DNA of 64,000 nucleotides, taken from NCBI RefSeq assembly GCF_000023225.1, contig NC_013173.1:2730501-2794500 (forward strand), written 5' to 3'. The position numbers and the translations under genes are program-made. Source of the stretch: Desulfomicrobium baculatum DSM 4028. GTDB taxonomy: Bacteria; Desulfobacterota; Desulfovibrionia; Desulfovibrionales; Desulfomicrobiaceae. Shown piece after piece: positions 1 through 9,384 of the stretch (positions are counted from its first letter, which is position 1; the number at the start of each line of letters is the position of its first letter). The notes beneath the pieces are model-generated. The model was not told the DNA's origin and made no database searches. It saw only the letters and a program-made list of their open reading frames with translations.

Positions 1-1562
1 TCCTGGTGGACTGCGGGCTCATGTTTCCGGACGTCATCCTTTATGGCGTGGACGTGGTCATCCCCCGCATGGATTTCATCGTCAGCCGCAAGCACAAATT
101 GAAGGGCATCATCCTGACCCACGGCCATGAGGACCATATCGGGGCGTTGGCCTGGCTTGTCCCCTATCTGCAGGAAGTCCCACTTTACGGCTCCGAGTTC
201 ACCCTGCGCCTGGCGATGAAACGCCTGCAGGAGCGCAACCTCGACTCCCACGTGAAGCTGCACCCGGTGCGCGCGCGGGAGCGGGTCGAACTGGGCGAAT
301 TCGCCGTGACCTTCATGCCCGTCTGCCACAGCATCATCGAGGGCTTCGGGCTCGGTATCGAGACCCCGGCCGGACGCATCGTGCACACGGGCGATTTCAA
401 GATCGACCGCAACCCCCAGGGCGGGCACGCCACCGACCTTGACGCCTTCGCCAAATTTTCAAGCGAGGGCGTGCTGCTCATGCTCTCCGACTCCACCAAC
501 GTGGAACGCGAAGGTTTCTCCCTGACGGAACAGGAAATCCAGGACTCTCTGGATGAAGTCTTTGCCGAAGCCAAGGGCCGCATTCTGGTCACCCTTTTCG
601 CCACCCATATCCAGCGCATGCAGGAAATTTTCGACCTTGCGGCCAAGCACGGGCGCAGGGTGGCCTTCACCGGGCGCAGCCTGGTCACCAACATCGACGT
701 TGCCAAGGATCTCGGGCATCTGCGGTTCAACCGCGAAAATTCCTGCGACATGGAGGAGTTGGCCTATCTTGACGACGACAAGATCGTCATTCTGCTGACC
801 GGCTCCCAGGGCGAACCCCTTTCGGCCTTGAGCCGCGTGGCCCGGAGCGAGCACCGGCAGATCAACATCCATAAGGGCGACACGGTGATCATGTCCTCGC
901 GCTTCATCCCGGGCAACACCAGGGCCATCACCCGGGTCATCAACGACCTCTACCGGCACGGGGCTAGCGTACTCTACGAAAAAGTGCAGGCCATCCACGC
1001 CTCAGGCCATGCCCACAAGGAAGAGCTGCGGATCATGCTCGACACGGTCCATCCCAAATTTTTCGTGCCGGTGCATGGCGAATACCGCCACCTTTTCAAG
1101 CACGCCGAACTGGCCGTTTCGCGGGGCATCGCGCCGGAACGCGCGCTGATCCTGGAGAACGGCCACCCCGTGACCCTGTCCACGTCGGGCATCCGTCTGG
1201 AGGAAGCGGTCTTCGCGGAGTCCATCCTGGTCGACGGCAAGGGCGTGGGCGACGTAGGCCAGAGCGTGCTCAAGGAACGCCAGATCCTGGGCGGCGAAGG
1301 GCTCGTCATTGTGCTCCTGGTGCAGGACGAATTCGGGACCATCGTCTTCGGCCCCAGCATCCAGTCCAAGGGGTTCATCTTTGAACAGCATTTCTCCCAC
1401 ATCCTTGAAGACGCCAAGTGCATCATATTAGATGTCATGGAAGGCAACCCCGGCTGCGAGGCCTACAAGCTGGAAGAGAAAATCAGGTCCTCCCTGCGCC
1501 GCTTTTTCCGCAAGGTCCTGGAACGCGACCCCATCGTCATTCCCCTCATCGCCCGGGTATAA
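1..1562 (+). CDS. rnj: Ribonuclease J (5' end outside window)
   Basis: Metallo-beta-lactamase-fold RNase with endonuclease and 5'-3' exonuclease activity in mRNA turnover and RNA maturation. The reading frame is open at the window edge and starts within the conserved LVDCGLMFPD segment, so roughly 30-40 N-terminal residues are missing; an internal GTG is not the real start. The zinc-binding HGHEDHIG motif, the later HTGDFKID segment, the beta-CASP region (LTGSQGEP) and the SGHAHKEEL motif are all visible. The C-terminal domain runs to a TAA stop. The next gene, rpsB, is 126 bp downstream. Partial only because of the window boundary. Confidence 0.93.
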   Translation, partial: LVDCGLMFPDVILYGVDVVIPRMDFIVSRKHKLKGIILTHGHEDHIGALAWLVPYLQEVPLYGSEFTLRLAMKRLQERNLDSHVKLHPVRARERVELGEFAVTFMPVCHSIIEGFGLGIETPAGRIVHTGDFKIDRNPQGGHATDLDAFAKFSSEGVLLMLSDSTNVEREGFSLTEQEIQDSLDEVFAEAKGRILVTLFATHIQRMQEIFDLAAKHGRRVAFTGRSLVTNIDVAKDLGHLRFNRENSCDMEELAYLDDDKIVILLTGSQGEPLSALSRVARSEHRQINIHKGDTVIMSSRFIPGNTRAITRVINDLYRHGASVLYEKVQAIHASGHAHKEELRIMLDTVHPKFFVPVHGEYRHLFKHAELAVSRGIAPERALILENGHPVTLSTSGIRLEEAVFAESILVDGKGVGDVGQSVLKERQILGGEGLVIVLLVQDEFGTIVFGPSIQSKGFIFEQHFSHILEDAKCIILDVMEGNPGCEAYKLEEKIRSSLRRFFRKVLERDPIVIPLIARV

Positions 1563-1688
1563 TTTTTTCTTGCCAAGGATAAAGCACTCGCGTACCGACT
1601 TCAGTTCTCAAACACTCCACACGTCCGCATTTTTGGTTTGGCCCATTCGGGCTCCTGCGGGCGGAGGAATAAAACCAAGGAGATTACC

Positions 1689-2474
1689 ATGGCTTATGTA
1701 AGTATGAAACAGATGCTGGAGACCGGAGTCCACTTCGGCCACCAGACCCGCCGCTGGAACCCCAAGATGCGCCCCTTCATTTTCGGCGCGCGCAAGGGCA
1801 TCCACATCATCGACCTGCAGCAGACCGTGAAGCTGTACCGCAAGGCCCACGATTTCATCGCCGATACCGTGGCCCGCGGCGGAAAGATCATTTTTGTCGG
1901 CACCAAGCGCCAGGCGCAGGACGTGATCAAGACCGAAGCCGAGCGCTGCGGCATGTACCACGTCACCAACCGCTGGCTGGGCGGCACGCTGACCAACTAC
2001 CAGACCATCCGCACCAGCATCACCCGCCTGAAAAAGCTTGAAGGCATGTTCGAAGACGGCTCCGTCAGCCGCTTCCTGAAAAAAGAAGTCGTGCGCATGG
2101 AACGTGAAGTCACCAAGCTGAACCTGACCCTCGGCGGCATCAAGGACATGGAAGAGCCGCCTGCGGCCGCCTTCATCATCGATCCGCACCGCGAAGAGAT
2201 CGCCGTCAAGGAATGCCGCAAGCTGGGCATCCCGATCGTGGCCGTGGTCGACACCAACTGCGACCCCGACCTGATCGACTATATCATCCCGGGCAATGAC
2301 GACGCCATCCGCGCCATCAAGCTCTTTGCCGGCGCAATGGCCGATGCCTGCATGGAAGGCGCCGCCAGCACCAAGGACGCTCCTGTCGAAGCCAAGGCCA
2401 ACAAGGTTCCCGAAGTCGAACTCCCTGTCGGTTCCGCAGAGCCGGAATCCGTAGATACAGACGAAGAGGTATAA
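1689..2474 (+). CDS. rpsB: 30S ribosomal protein S2
   Basis: Structural protein of the 30S subunit, 261 aa. The N-terminus [20 protein letters not shown] is the classic S2 start. A longer frame begins at 1638, but ATG 1689 is chosen because AAGGAG lies just upstream at 1678-1683 and the extra 17 residues have no family counterpart. The last ~20 residues form an acidic tail (ending VDTDEEV) beyond the usual core. tsf follows after 4 nt, so the two are translationally linked. The 126-nt leader contains a short GCCC-ATTC-GGGC hairpin, which could be an autoregulatory structure, but nothing proves it. Confidence 0.97.
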   Translation: MAYVSMKQMLETGVHFGHQTRRWNPKMRPFIFGARKGIHIIDLQQTVKLYRKAHDFIADTVARGGKIIFVGTKRQAQDVIKTEAERCGMYHVTNRWLGGTLTNYQTIRTSITRLKKLEGMFEDGSVSRFLKKEVVRMEREVTKLNLTLGGIKDMEEPPAAAFIIDPHREEIAVKECRKLGIPIVAVVDTNCDPDLIDYIIPGNDDAIRAIKLFAGAMADACMEGAASTKDAPVEAKANKVPEVELPVGSAEPESVDTDEEV

Positions 2475-2478
2475 TACG

Positions 2479-3282
2479 ATGAGCATCACTGCAGCGATGG
2501 TTAAGGACCTGCGCGAACGCACCGGCGTAGGCATGATGGATTGCAAGAAAGCACTGGCCGAATGCGATGGCGATGAAGAAAAAGCCATTGCCTGGTTGCG
2601 CGAAAAAGGGCTGTCCAAGGCTGCCAAGAAAGCCGGCCGGGCCACCTCTGAAGGTCTGGTGACCGTTATCGTCGCAGCCGACGGCAAATCCGCGGCCATG
2701 AGCGAACTCAAGTGTGAGACCGATTTCGTGTCCAAGAACGAGGAATTCACCGCCTTGGCCGAAGGCTTGGCCACCCTCGCCCTGGAAAAGAAGACCGACA
2801 AGGTGGAAGATCTGCCTGCCGAAGCCTCCGACCTGACCGGCCTCATCGGCAAGATCGGCGAGAACATGCAGGTAGGCCGCCTGGCTTACGTGGCCTTCTC
2901 CGGCGAAGGCGCCATCGGTACCTACGTCCATTCCACCAAGAAGCTTGGCGTCCTGGTCGAACTGTCCGGTCAGGTCAGCCCTGAGGTGGCCAAGGATGTG
3001 GCCATGCAGATCGCGGCCGCCAATCCCCTGTGCGTCAGCCCGGATCAGATCCCGGCCGAAACCCTGGCCCAGGAAAAGGAAATCTACCTGAACCAGGCCA
3101 AGGAAGAGGGCAAGCCGGCCCAGATCGCCGAGAAGATCGTCGAGGGACGCATCCGCAAATTCTACCAGGAAGTCTGTCTGCGCGAGCAGCTCTTCATCAA
3201 AGACGACAAAAAGACCATCAAGGATCTTCTTGGAAAAAATGCCGAGATTGTCCGGTTCTTCCGGTTCGCCATCGGCGCATAA
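2479..3282 (+). CDS. tsf: Elongation factor Ts
   Basis: Guanine-nucleotide exchange factor for EF-Tu, 267 aa, slightly shorter than the E. coli protein. The N-terminal UBA-like domain ([19 protein letters not shown], residues 8-26) is followed by the EF-Tu contact motif TDFVSKN (81-87). It sits 4 nt after rpsB, the usual rpsB-tsf pair, and is followed by a strong intrinsic terminator. Confidence 0.97.
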   Translation: MSITAAMVKDLRERTGVGMMDCKKALAECDGDEEKAIAWLREKGLSKAAKKAGRATSEGLVTVIVAADGKSAAMSELKCETDFVSKNEEFTALAEGLATLALEKKTDKVEDLPAEASDLTGLIGKIGENMQVGRLAYVAFSGEGAIGTYVHSTKKLGVLVELSGQVSPEVAKDVAMQIAAANPLCVSPDQIPAETLAQEKEIYLNQAKEEGKPAQIAEKIVEGRIRKFYQEVCLREQLFIKDDKKTIKDLLGKNAEIVRFFRFAIGA

Positions 3283-3285
3283 GCA

Positions 3286-3309
3286 AAGGGCCGCAAGGCC
3301 CTTTTTTTT
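3286..3309 (+). terminator. Intrinsic terminator after tsf
   Basis: The inverted repeat GGGCC-GCAA-GGCCC is followed immediately by eight T residues, 4 nt after the tsf stop codon. It ends the rpsB-tsf transcript and separates it from pyrH. Confidence 0.9.
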
Positions 3310-3357
3310 GGCCCTCAGATCGTCAAACTTCGCATCTGCCCCGCTTCACGCCTCCTG

Positions 3358-3386
3358 TTGCAGCGGGTGCGCGAAATGGATATACG
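3358..3386 (+). promoter_or_regulatory. Candidate sigma-70 promoter for pyrH
   Basis: TTGCAG and TATACG hexamers are separated by 17 nt, after the tsf terminator and 72 nt before the pyrH start. The -35 match is weak, so location is the main support. Confidence 0.35.
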
Positions 3387-3396
3387 ATCATCCGAG

Positions 3397-3427
3397 AAGG
3401 AGGCTTGGGGCAGCCCTGCCTCCTTTT
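3397..3427 (+). promoter_or_regulatory. Hairpin with T-rich tail in pyrH leader
   Basis: AAGGAGGC (3397-3404) pairs perfectly with GCCTCCTT (3418-3425), with a smaller GGG/CCC pairing inside, and is followed by TTTTCG. It lies between the candidate promoter and pyrH and could be an attenuator or processing site. No function is shown. Confidence 0.45.
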
Positions 3428-3458
3428 CGTTCACCGCTTACCCAAGAGGTACCTATCC

Positions 3459-4178
3459 ATGGAGAAACTCCGATACGGCAGAGTCATGCTCAAGCTGAGC
3501 GGAGAGGCCCTGGCCGGAGAGCAGGGCTTCGGCATCGAACCCCAGACCATCCAGTCCATTTGTCGAGAGCTTGCCGAAGCGGCCTCCATGGGCGTGCAGC
3601 TCAGCATGGTCATCGGCGGCGGCAACATTTTTCGCGGCATTTCCGTGTCCTCCAAGGGCATGGACCGCGCCTCGGCCGACTACATGGGCATGCTGGCCAC
3701 GGTCATGAATGCCCTGGCGGTACAGGACGCCCTGGAAAAACTGGGCATCACGACCCGCGTCATGACCGCCATCGACATGAAGGAAGTGGCCGAGCCCTAC
3801 ATCCGGCGCCGCGCCATCCGTCACCTCGAAAAAGGCCGCGTGGTCATCTGCGCTGCCGGAACGGGCATCCCCTATTTCACCACGGACACGGCGGCAGCGC
3901 TCAGAGCCATGGAGCTCAAATGCGAGGCCATCCTCAAAGCCACCAGGGTCAACGGCGTCTATGACAAGGATCCCGAAAAGCACTCCGACGCAGTCATGTT
4001 CAACAGGCTGACCTATCTGGACGTGCTGCAGCGTCGCCTCAAAGTCATGGATTCCGCAGCGATATCCCTTTGCATGGACAACAAACTCCCCATCGGGGTC
4101 TTCAACCTCTTTGTACCCGGCAACATCCAGCGGGTGGTCAGGGGCGAAGAAGTCGGAACAATTGTTCAAGGAGAATGA
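3459..4178 (+). CDS. pyrH: UMP kinase
   Basis: Phosphorylates UMP to UDP in pyrimidine nucleotide synthesis; amino-acid-kinase fold, 239 aa. Visible motifs are KLSGEAL (12-18) and GGGNIFRG (53-60), both nucleotide-binding, and the later TDTAA segment. The frame is open upstream to 3030, inside tsf, but ATG 3459 is chosen because it is preceded by AAGAGG and gives the family N-terminus [18 protein letters not shown]. The TGA stop is 1 nt before the frr start, so the two genes are tightly coupled. Confidence 0.97.
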   Translation: MEKLRYGRVMLKLSGEALAGEQGFGIEPQTIQSICRELAEAASMGVQLSMVIGGGNIFRGISVSSKGMDRASADYMGMLATVMNALAVQDALEKLGITTRVMTAIDMKEVAEPYIRRRAIRHLEKGRVVICAAGTGIPYFTTDTAAALRAMELKCEAILKATRVNGVYDKDPEKHSDAVMFNRLTYLDVLQRRLKVMDSAAISLCMDNKLPIGVFNLFVPGNIQRVVRGEEVGTIVQGE

Positions 4179-4179
4179 C

Positions 4180-4734
4180 ATGGAAAAGCACACACAGGAT
4201 TGCACGAACAGGATGCAGAAAAGCATCGACAGTCTGGAAAAGGATTTTTCCAAGCTGCGCACCGGCCGCGCCTCCACGGCACTGGTCGACAGCATCCGGG
4301 TTGAATACTACGGCACCCCGACACCGCTTAATCAGGTCGCGTCCGTATCCATCCCGGACAGCCGCACCATTTCCATCTCCCCGTGGGACCGCAATGCCTT
4401 CAACAGCATCGAGAAGGCCATCATGAAGTCGGACCTGGGGCTGACCCCCATCAACGATGGCCGGGCCATCCGCATCAACATCCCGGTCCTGACCGAGGAA
4501 CGCCGCAAGGACCTGGTCAAGATGGCCAAGAAATATACGGAAGAGGCCAAGGTCGCCATCCGCAACGTGCGCCGGGACGTCAACGACGCGTTGAAGAAAA
4601 TGCACACCGCCAAGGAAATCAGCGAAGACGATCTGCACAAGGCCCAGGATGAGGTCCAGAAGACCACGGACAACTTCGTGAAGAAGGCTGATGCGGTCCT
4701 GGCCGAGAAAGAAAAGGAAATCATGGAGATCTAG
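4180..4734 (+). CDS. frr: Ribosome recycling factor
   Basis: Splits the post-termination ribosome together with EF-G; 184 aa, the usual size. The conserved region LRTGRAS (residues 28-34) and the long helices of domain I ([20 protein letters not shown]) are clear. ATG 4180 is chosen over an upstream in-frame start at 4111 because AAGGAG (4169-4174) is correctly placed. It lies 1 nt after pyrH, and uppS begins 9 nt after its stop. Confidence 0.97.
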   Translation: MEKHTQDCTNRMQKSIDSLEKDFSKLRTGRASTALVDSIRVEYYGTPTPLNQVASVSIPDSRTISISPWDRNAFNSIEKAIMKSDLGLTPINDGRAIRINIPVLTEERRKDLVKMAKKYTEEAKVAIRNVRRDVNDALKKMHTAKEISEDDLHKAQDEVQKTTDNFVKKADAVLAEKEKEIMEI

Positions 4735-4743
4735 ATCCAGTCC

Positions 4744-5445
4744 ATGCCACCGATCAATCATCTCGCCATCATCATGGACGGCAACGGCCGCTGGGCCCGC
4801 GCCAGGGGCCTTGACCGCAGCGACGGCCACAAGGCCGGCACCGAAACCGCCCGCGAAATCGTAAAGGAATGCCGAAAACTCGGCATTCCCTACCTTACGC
4901 TCTACACCTTTTCCAAGGAAAACTGGTCGCGGCCCAAGCAGGAGGTCGGTTTCCTTTTTGGCCTGCTCAAAGACTTCCTGACCGAAGAACTGCCCTCCCT
5001 GCTGGAACAGTCCATCCGCCTAAACGTGCTCGGGGATCTGGACGAACTGCCCTTGCCCACCCGGCAGGTGCTGCGCCACGTCATGGAGAAGACGGCCGGT
5101 TGCTCGGCCATGACGCTGAACCTGGCCCTCAATTACTCGGGACGCCTTGAAATCCTGCGCGCCTGCCAGGCCTTGCTGAAAAAGCAGGTCAAACCTTCGG
5201 AGCTGACCGGGGAAATGTTCGCGGATGAGCTCTACACCGCCGGCATGCCCGATCCGGACCTGATCCTGCGCACCAGCGGCGAACTGCGGCTGAGCAATTA
5301 TCTGCTGTTTCAGAGCGCCTACAGCGAACTCTATTTCACCGACGTGGCCTGGCCGGACTTCCATGCCCCGCAGCTTGAAGCCGCGCTTGCGGAGTACGCG
5401 TCCCGTCAGCGCCGCTTCGGAACGACGGGAGAGGAGTCCGCATGA
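4744..5445 (+). CDS. uppS: Isoprenyl transferase (undecaprenyl diphosphate synthase)
   Basis: Cis-prenyltransferase that makes the C55 lipid carrier for peptidoglycan and O-antigen; 233 aa. The signature IIMDGNGRWA includes catalytic Asp12, and the C-terminal RTSGELRLSNYLLFQ segment binds isopentenyl diphosphate. The stop codon overlaps the cdsA start (ATGA), indicating translational coupling. Confidence 0.96.
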   Translation: MPPINHLAIIMDGNGRWARARGLDRSDGHKAGTETAREIVKECRKLGIPYLTLYTFSKENWSRPKQEVGFLFGLLKDFLTEELPSLLEQSIRLNVLGDLDELPLPTRQVLRHVMEKTAGCSAMTLNLALNYSGRLEILRACQALLKKQVKPSELTGEMFADELYTAGMPDPDLILRTSGELRLSNYLLFQSAYSELYFTDVAWPDFHAPQLEAALAEYASRQRRFGTTGEESA

Positions 5446-6236
5446 TAAGCCCTCATTTCAAGCGCGTTTTGACCTCCCTGTTGCTGCTTCCACTGCTGGG
5501 CTGGGCCATCTACAGCGGCGACCCGGTCTTAAGCATCGGCATAACAGCCGTGGCCGGCCTTGGGCTCATGGAATTCTACGCCATGTTCTGGCCAGGCCGG
5601 GAGAAGCCCGTCTGGAAGGCCCTGGGCCTGATCTTCACCCTGGGCATGGTCTGGGCCCCTTTGGCATGGAGCGGCGGGGCGCTGGTCTGCGTGGCCATGC
5701 TTGGCGTGGCCGTGTCGTTCCTGATCGCCCATGACCGGGGAAAATCTCCCGACGCCTTTCAGGACAGCCAGATTCTGCTTTTCGGACTTCTGTACCTGCC
5801 CTTTATCCTGCGTCTGTTCCGGACCATCTCCGCCCCGGAGATCGGGCTCGTGCTGCTGACCACCTTCGCCGCCGACACCGGCGCCTATTACGCGGGCAGC
5901 TTGATCGGCGGGCCCAAGATCTGGCCTTCGGTCAGCCCGAAAAAAACCTGGGCCGGCAGCCTGGGCGGCCTGTGCCTGAGCGTCATCGTCTGCGCCGCCA
6001 TGGGCATTGCTTTCGGAACCGCCTCCTGGACACGCTTCGCCCTGCTCGGTGCCGGCCTGAACATTGCCGCGCAGATCGGCGACTTTTTCGAGTCCGCCCT
6101 TAAACGCTGGCGCGGGATCAAAGACTCCGGCAGGATTCTGCCCGGTCACGGCGGCATTCTGGACCGCATCGACAGCCTGCTCTTCACCCTCCCTCTGTAC
6201 TGCGGACTGGCCGCCCTGTTTTCCTTTTTCGCCTGA
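5442..6236 (+). CDS. cdsA: Phosphatidate cytidylyltransferase
   Basis: Integral membrane enzyme that makes CDP-diacylglycerol from phosphatidate and CTP; 264 aa with several hydrophobic helices. The CDP-alcohol synthesis signature near the C-terminus is intact (SALKRWRGIKDSGRILPGHGG, then LDRIDSLLFTLP). It starts inside the uppS stop codon and is followed 9 nt later by dxr. The order uppS-cdsA-dxr-rseP is a common proteobacterial envelope operon. Confidence 0.95.
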   Translation: MISPHFKRVLTSLLLLPLLGWAIYSGDPVLSIGITAVAGLGLMEFYAMFWPGREKPVWKALGLIFTLGMVWAPLAWSGGALVCVAMLGVAVSFLIAHDRGKSPDAFQDSQILLFGLLYLPFILRLFRTISAPEIGLVLLTTFAADTGAYYAGSLIGGPKIWPSVSPKKTWAGSLGGLCLSVIVCAAMGIAFGTASWTRFALLGAGLNIAAQIGDFFESALKRWRGIKDSGRILPGHGGILDRIDSLLFTLPLYCGLAALFSFFA

Positions 6237-6245
6237 GGCAAAACC

Positions 6246-7457
6246 ATGAAGTACATCTCGGGCCTCTCGTCTCCGGTTTTCGACCGCCCCGGCCAGCGCA
6301 CCCTCGCCATTCTGGGCAGCACCGGCTCCATCGGCACAAGCGCGCTCAAGGTCGTGGCCAAGAACACTGGCGACCTCAAGGTCGTAGCCCTGGCCGGAGC
6401 CAGAAACGTGGCACTCCTGGCCAGGCAGGCCGAAACGTTTCGTCCGGCGTATCTGGGCGTCCTGAACGAGGCCAAGGCCGAAGAGCTGCGCGCCCTGCTT
6501 CCCGGCGGATACGCCCCGCGCATCCTCGTGGGACAGGAAGGGTACACGGCCATGGCCACCCTGCCCGAGGCCGATCTCATCCTGGCCGCCCAGGTCGGAG
6601 CGGCCGGGCTGGTGCCCGCGCTGGCCGCGGCGCGGGCCGGCAAAGTGCTCTGCCTGGCCAACAAGGAGGCCCTCGTTCTGGCCGGAGACCTTTTCCGCCG
6701 AACCTGCCGGGTCAGCGGCGCCGTCATTCTTCCCGTGGACTCGGAACACAACGCCCTGTTTCAAGCCTATGCAGGCCATGACGGCCGGCAAGCCTGCCGC
6801 CTGATCCTGACCGCATCGGGCGGACCGTTTCGCGCAAAAAGCCTGCAGGAGATCCAGGCCGCGACCCCGGCCCAGGCCCTGAAACACCCCAACTGGTCCA
6901 TGGGCGCAAAAATTTCCATCGATTCCGCAACCATGATGAACAAGGGACTTGAGATCATCGAGGCCGTGCATCTTTACGGTGCGTCCCTGGACGAGGTGGA
7001 CGTGGTGGTCCATCCCCAATCCATCGTCCACTCCCTGGTCGAATACGAAGACGGCTCGCAACTGGCCCACCTGGGCATGCCGGACATGGAGATCCCCATC
7101 GGCTACTGCCTGGGCTATCCCCACCGCCTCCACATCGGGCTTGAGCGGCTCGATCTGGCCAAGATCGGCACCCTGACTTTCGAGGCCCCCGATCTGTTGC
7201 GCTTTCCCTGTCTTGGCCTCGCGCGGGAAGCCCTTGCCGCCGGCCCAAGTCATCCGGTGGTGCTCAATGCCGCCAACGAGATCGCAGTCCAGGCCTTCCT
7301 GGACGGTCGCATCTCCTTCCCTGGAATTGCCCGGCTTATCGAACACATGCTGTGCAAACATTCCTTGACCTCCATGCATGATCTGGAGGACATTTTGGAC
7401 CTCGATGCGCAAACACGAACTCGGTCCGAAGAGGCCATAGGAAAGAGCGAATGGTAA
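6246..7457 (+). CDS. dxr: 1-deoxy-D-xylulose 5-phosphate reductoisomerase
   Basis: Second enzyme of the MEP isoprenoid pathway, NADPH-dependent; it supplies precursors for UppS. 403 aa. Visible motifs are the nucleotide-binding GSTGSIG (24-30), NKEALV, the metal/substrate site DSEHNA, the substrate loop SGGPFR and ATMMNKGLEIIEA. The N-terminus has about 18 residues before the Rossmann strand, slightly longer than usual. The 3' end overlaps rseP by 7 nt. Confidence 0.96.
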   Translation: MKYISGLSSPVFDRPGQRTLAILGSTGSIGTSALKVVAKNTGDLKVVALAGARNVALLARQAETFRPAYLGVLNEAKAEELRALLPGGYAPRILVGQEGYTAMATLPEADLILAAQVGAAGLVPALAAARAGKVLCLANKEALVLAGDLFRRTCRVSGAVILPVDSEHNALFQAYAGHDGRQACRLILTASGGPFRAKSLQEIQAATPAQALKHPNWSMGAKISIDSATMMNKGLEIIEAVHLYGASLDEVDVVVHPQSIVHSLVEYEDGSQLAHLGMPDMEIPIGYCLGYPHRLHIGLERLDLAKIGTLTFEAPDLLRFPCLGLAREALAAGPSHPVVLNAANEIAVQAFLDGRISFPGIARLIEHMLCKHSLTSMHDLEDILDLDAQTRTRSEEAIGKSEW

Positions 7458-8518
7458 CCAGTATACTGGCGGTGGTTGTGGTCCTGGGCGGACTGATCTT
7501 CTTTCATGAGCTTGGACACTTCGTGGTCGCGCGCGGCATGGGCATGGGCGTGAGCGTCTTTTCCCTGGGATTCGGGACGCGCCTCTTCGGCTTCACCCGG
7601 GGCAAGACCGACTATCGGGTCTGCGCTTTTCCCCTGGGCGGCTACGTGCAGCTCGTCGGCGAATCCGTGGATGCCGAACTTCCCGAAGGCTTTGGCCCGG
7701 AGGAGTCGTTTTCACGCCGTCCGCCCTGGCAGCGCATGCTGGTCGTGCTGGCCGGGCCCGTGTTCAACTTTATCCTGGCCTGGTTCATTTTCTGGGGTCT
7801 GGCCTACAGTCAGGGCGTGCAGGAGCTCCTTCCCGTCATCGGGCAGGTGACCAACTCGAGCGCGGCCGAAGAAGCCGGCATCGTGCCCGGAGACCACATC
7901 ATCGAGATCGATGGCGTACAGATCGCAATCTGGGACGATCTGGTCGAGCGCATCGAGGCCAATGAGGGCGGTCCGATGCTCCTGACCGTGCAACGAGACA
8001 CGGCGCTCTTTTCCGTACAGGTCACTCCGAGGCTGCAAGAAAAACGCAACCTGTTCGGCGAAGTCAAAACCATGCCCATGCTCGGCATCGCGCCCAAGGG
8101 CGAACTCCTCAGCCGCGAGCTTGGCATTGTCGACGCCGCGGTTCAGGGCGCGCGCCAGATCTGGGAAGTCAGCGGGCTGATGGTCATGGGTATCGTCAAA
8201 CTCATCGAGCGGGTCATCCCCGTGTCGGACATGGGCGGGGTCATTCTCATCACCGAGATGATCCACAAGGAAGCGCAAAACGGCATGGTCAACCTGCTGG
8301 CCCTGACCGCGCTGATCAGCATCAACCTCGGCATCCTGAACCTGCTGCCCATCCCGGTTCTGGACGGCGGACATATCCTCTTCTTCTTTCTGGAAACCAT
8401 CACCGGAAAACCCCTGAGCCCACAAGTGCAGCACATTGCCCTGAAGATCGGCATGATGCTGCTCCTCATGCTCATGGTCCTGGCCACATTCAATGATATC
8501 CTCCGACACTTCAAGTAG
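7451..8518 (+). CDS. rseP: RIP metalloprotease RseP
   Basis: Site-2 intramembrane zinc protease, 355 aa, which in relatives cleaves anti-sigma factors and signal-peptide remnants. The HELGH motif (residues 19-23) sits in the first membrane segment. A single PDZ domain follows (around GQVTNSSAAEEAGIVPGDHIIEIDG), and the C-terminal NLLPIPVLDGGH motif supplies the third metal ligand. E. coli RseP has two PDZ domains, but one is common elsewhere. It overlaps dxr by 7 nt at its start and tsaB by 26 nt at its end. Confidence 0.94.
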   Translation: MVTSILAVVVVLGGLIFFHELGHFVVARGMGMGVSVFSLGFGTRLFGFTRGKTDYRVCAFPLGGYVQLVGESVDAELPEGFGPEESFSRRPPWQRMLVVLAGPVFNFILAWFIFWGLAYSQGVQELLPVIGQVTNSSAAEEAGIVPGDHIIEIDGVQIAIWDDLVERIEANEGGPMLLTVQRDTALFSVQVTPRLQEKRNLFGEVKTMPMLGIAPKGELLSRELGIVDAAVQGARQIWEVSGLMVMGIVKLIERVIPVSDMGGVILITEMIHKEAQNGMVNLLALTALISINLGILNLLPIPVLDGGHILFFFLETITGKPLSPQVQHIALKIGMMLLLMLMVLATFNDILRHFK

Positions 8519-9239
8519 CCGGTATCTCGCGCTGAACTGCGCCGAGGAACGCATTCAGGTTGTCCTTGGCACGGCCCGGGAGGTCATGTTCAGCGAAGAG
8601 GTCCACTGCCCCGGGCAGTCCATCCGTCACCTGCCCACGGCCATCGAGCGGGCGCTGCGGGTACAGGCCATACGTGCCGGCGACCTGGCGGGCATCGCCT
8701 GCGTGCGAGGCCCGGGTTCATTCACGGGCCTGCGCATCGCCCACGCGGCCATGCACGGACTGTCCCGCCCGCACGCCATCCCCATGGCCGGGCTGCACTA
8801 TCCAGATATTCTGGCCGCCCAGGCCGGCCCTTTTGCGCAGGGCGGGGAACTCTGGGTTCTGACCTACGCCCGCAAGGGGCAGGTCTACATCCAGGGTTTT
8901 GACGCGGGCGCTCCCCTGACCCCTGTCCGTCCGCTGCCCGTAGCCCTGGCGTACGAACAGCTTGAGGCACGCCCGGCAGGCATCTTCCTGCTTGGCAGCG
9001 GCCTGCGAAAGAATCCCGAATTTCTTACTCTGCCGGGTACGATAGCCCTGCCGCAGATTCTCGACACGCCCATGCCGGCCGCTCTGCTCGCTGCGGCGTG
9101 CGCGGCCGCATACTCAAGCCACCCCCCTCAGCCGTTGTACCTGCGCAAATCCGATGCCGAGGACAATCTGGTCTCCATCGCCGCCTCGCGCGGCATTCCG
9201 GCCGCCGAGGCCCGCAAGCACATCCCCGATTTCGAATAA
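8493..9239 (+). CDS. tsaB: tRNA threonylcarbamoyladenosine biosynthesis protein TsaB
   Basis: ASKHA-fold partner of TsaD in N6-threonylcarbamoyladenosine (t6A37) synthesis; 248 aa. The characteristic GPGSFTGLRIA motif is present and the N-terminus contains the fold's first strand (YLALNCAEE). The start overlaps rseP by 26 nt, so it is probably translated from the same mRNA. The C-terminal half is less conserved, as is usual in the family. tsaD and tsaE are not in the window. Confidence 0.88.
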   Translation: MISSDTSSSRYLALNCAEERIQVVLGTAREVMFSEEVHCPGQSIRHLPTAIERALRVQAIRAGDLAGIACVRGPGSFTGLRIAHAAMHGLSRPHAIPMAGLHYPDILAAQAGPFAQGGELWVLTYARKGQVYIQGFDAGAPLTPVRPLPVALAYEQLEARPAGIFLLGSGLRKNPEFLTLPGTIALPQILDTPMPAALLAAACAAAYSSHPPQPLYLRKSDAEDNLVSIAASRGIPAAEARKHIPDFE

Positions 9240-9243
9240 TCTC

Positions 9244-9264
9244 GTCCGACATGCGATGTCGGAC
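9244..9264 (+). terminator. Hairpin after tsaB
   Basis: A perfect 9-bp inverted repeat (GTCCGACAT / ATGTCGGAC) with a 3-nt loop starts 4 nt after the tsaB stop. The following AAAATTCTTC is only weakly T-rich, so this is either a weak terminator or an mRNA 3'-end stabiliser. Confidence 0.5.
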
Positions 9265-9274
9265 AAAATTCTTC

Positions 9275-9301
9275 TAAAGAAAATCTTCTTCCTGCCGATT
9301 C
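9275..9301 (+). promoter_or_regulatory. Sigma-28 (FliA) promoter for the first flagellin
   Basis: TAAA (9275-9278), a 15-nt spacer and GCCGATTC (9294-9301) match the FliA consensus TAAA-N15-GCCGATAA except for the last two bases. It lies 83 bp before the flagellin start codon. Confidence 0.82.
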
Positions 9302-9384
9302 ACTCATCAAGACCAAAGAGCAAGGCCCGCAAACTGCTCGATCCAAAGGCAAGGAAGCCGCTAATCTTTCAAGGAGGAATTTTT

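Noticed and set aside
5529-7412. 627-residue minus-strand frame opposite cdsA-dxr
   Set aside because: Antisense shadow of two well-supported genes.
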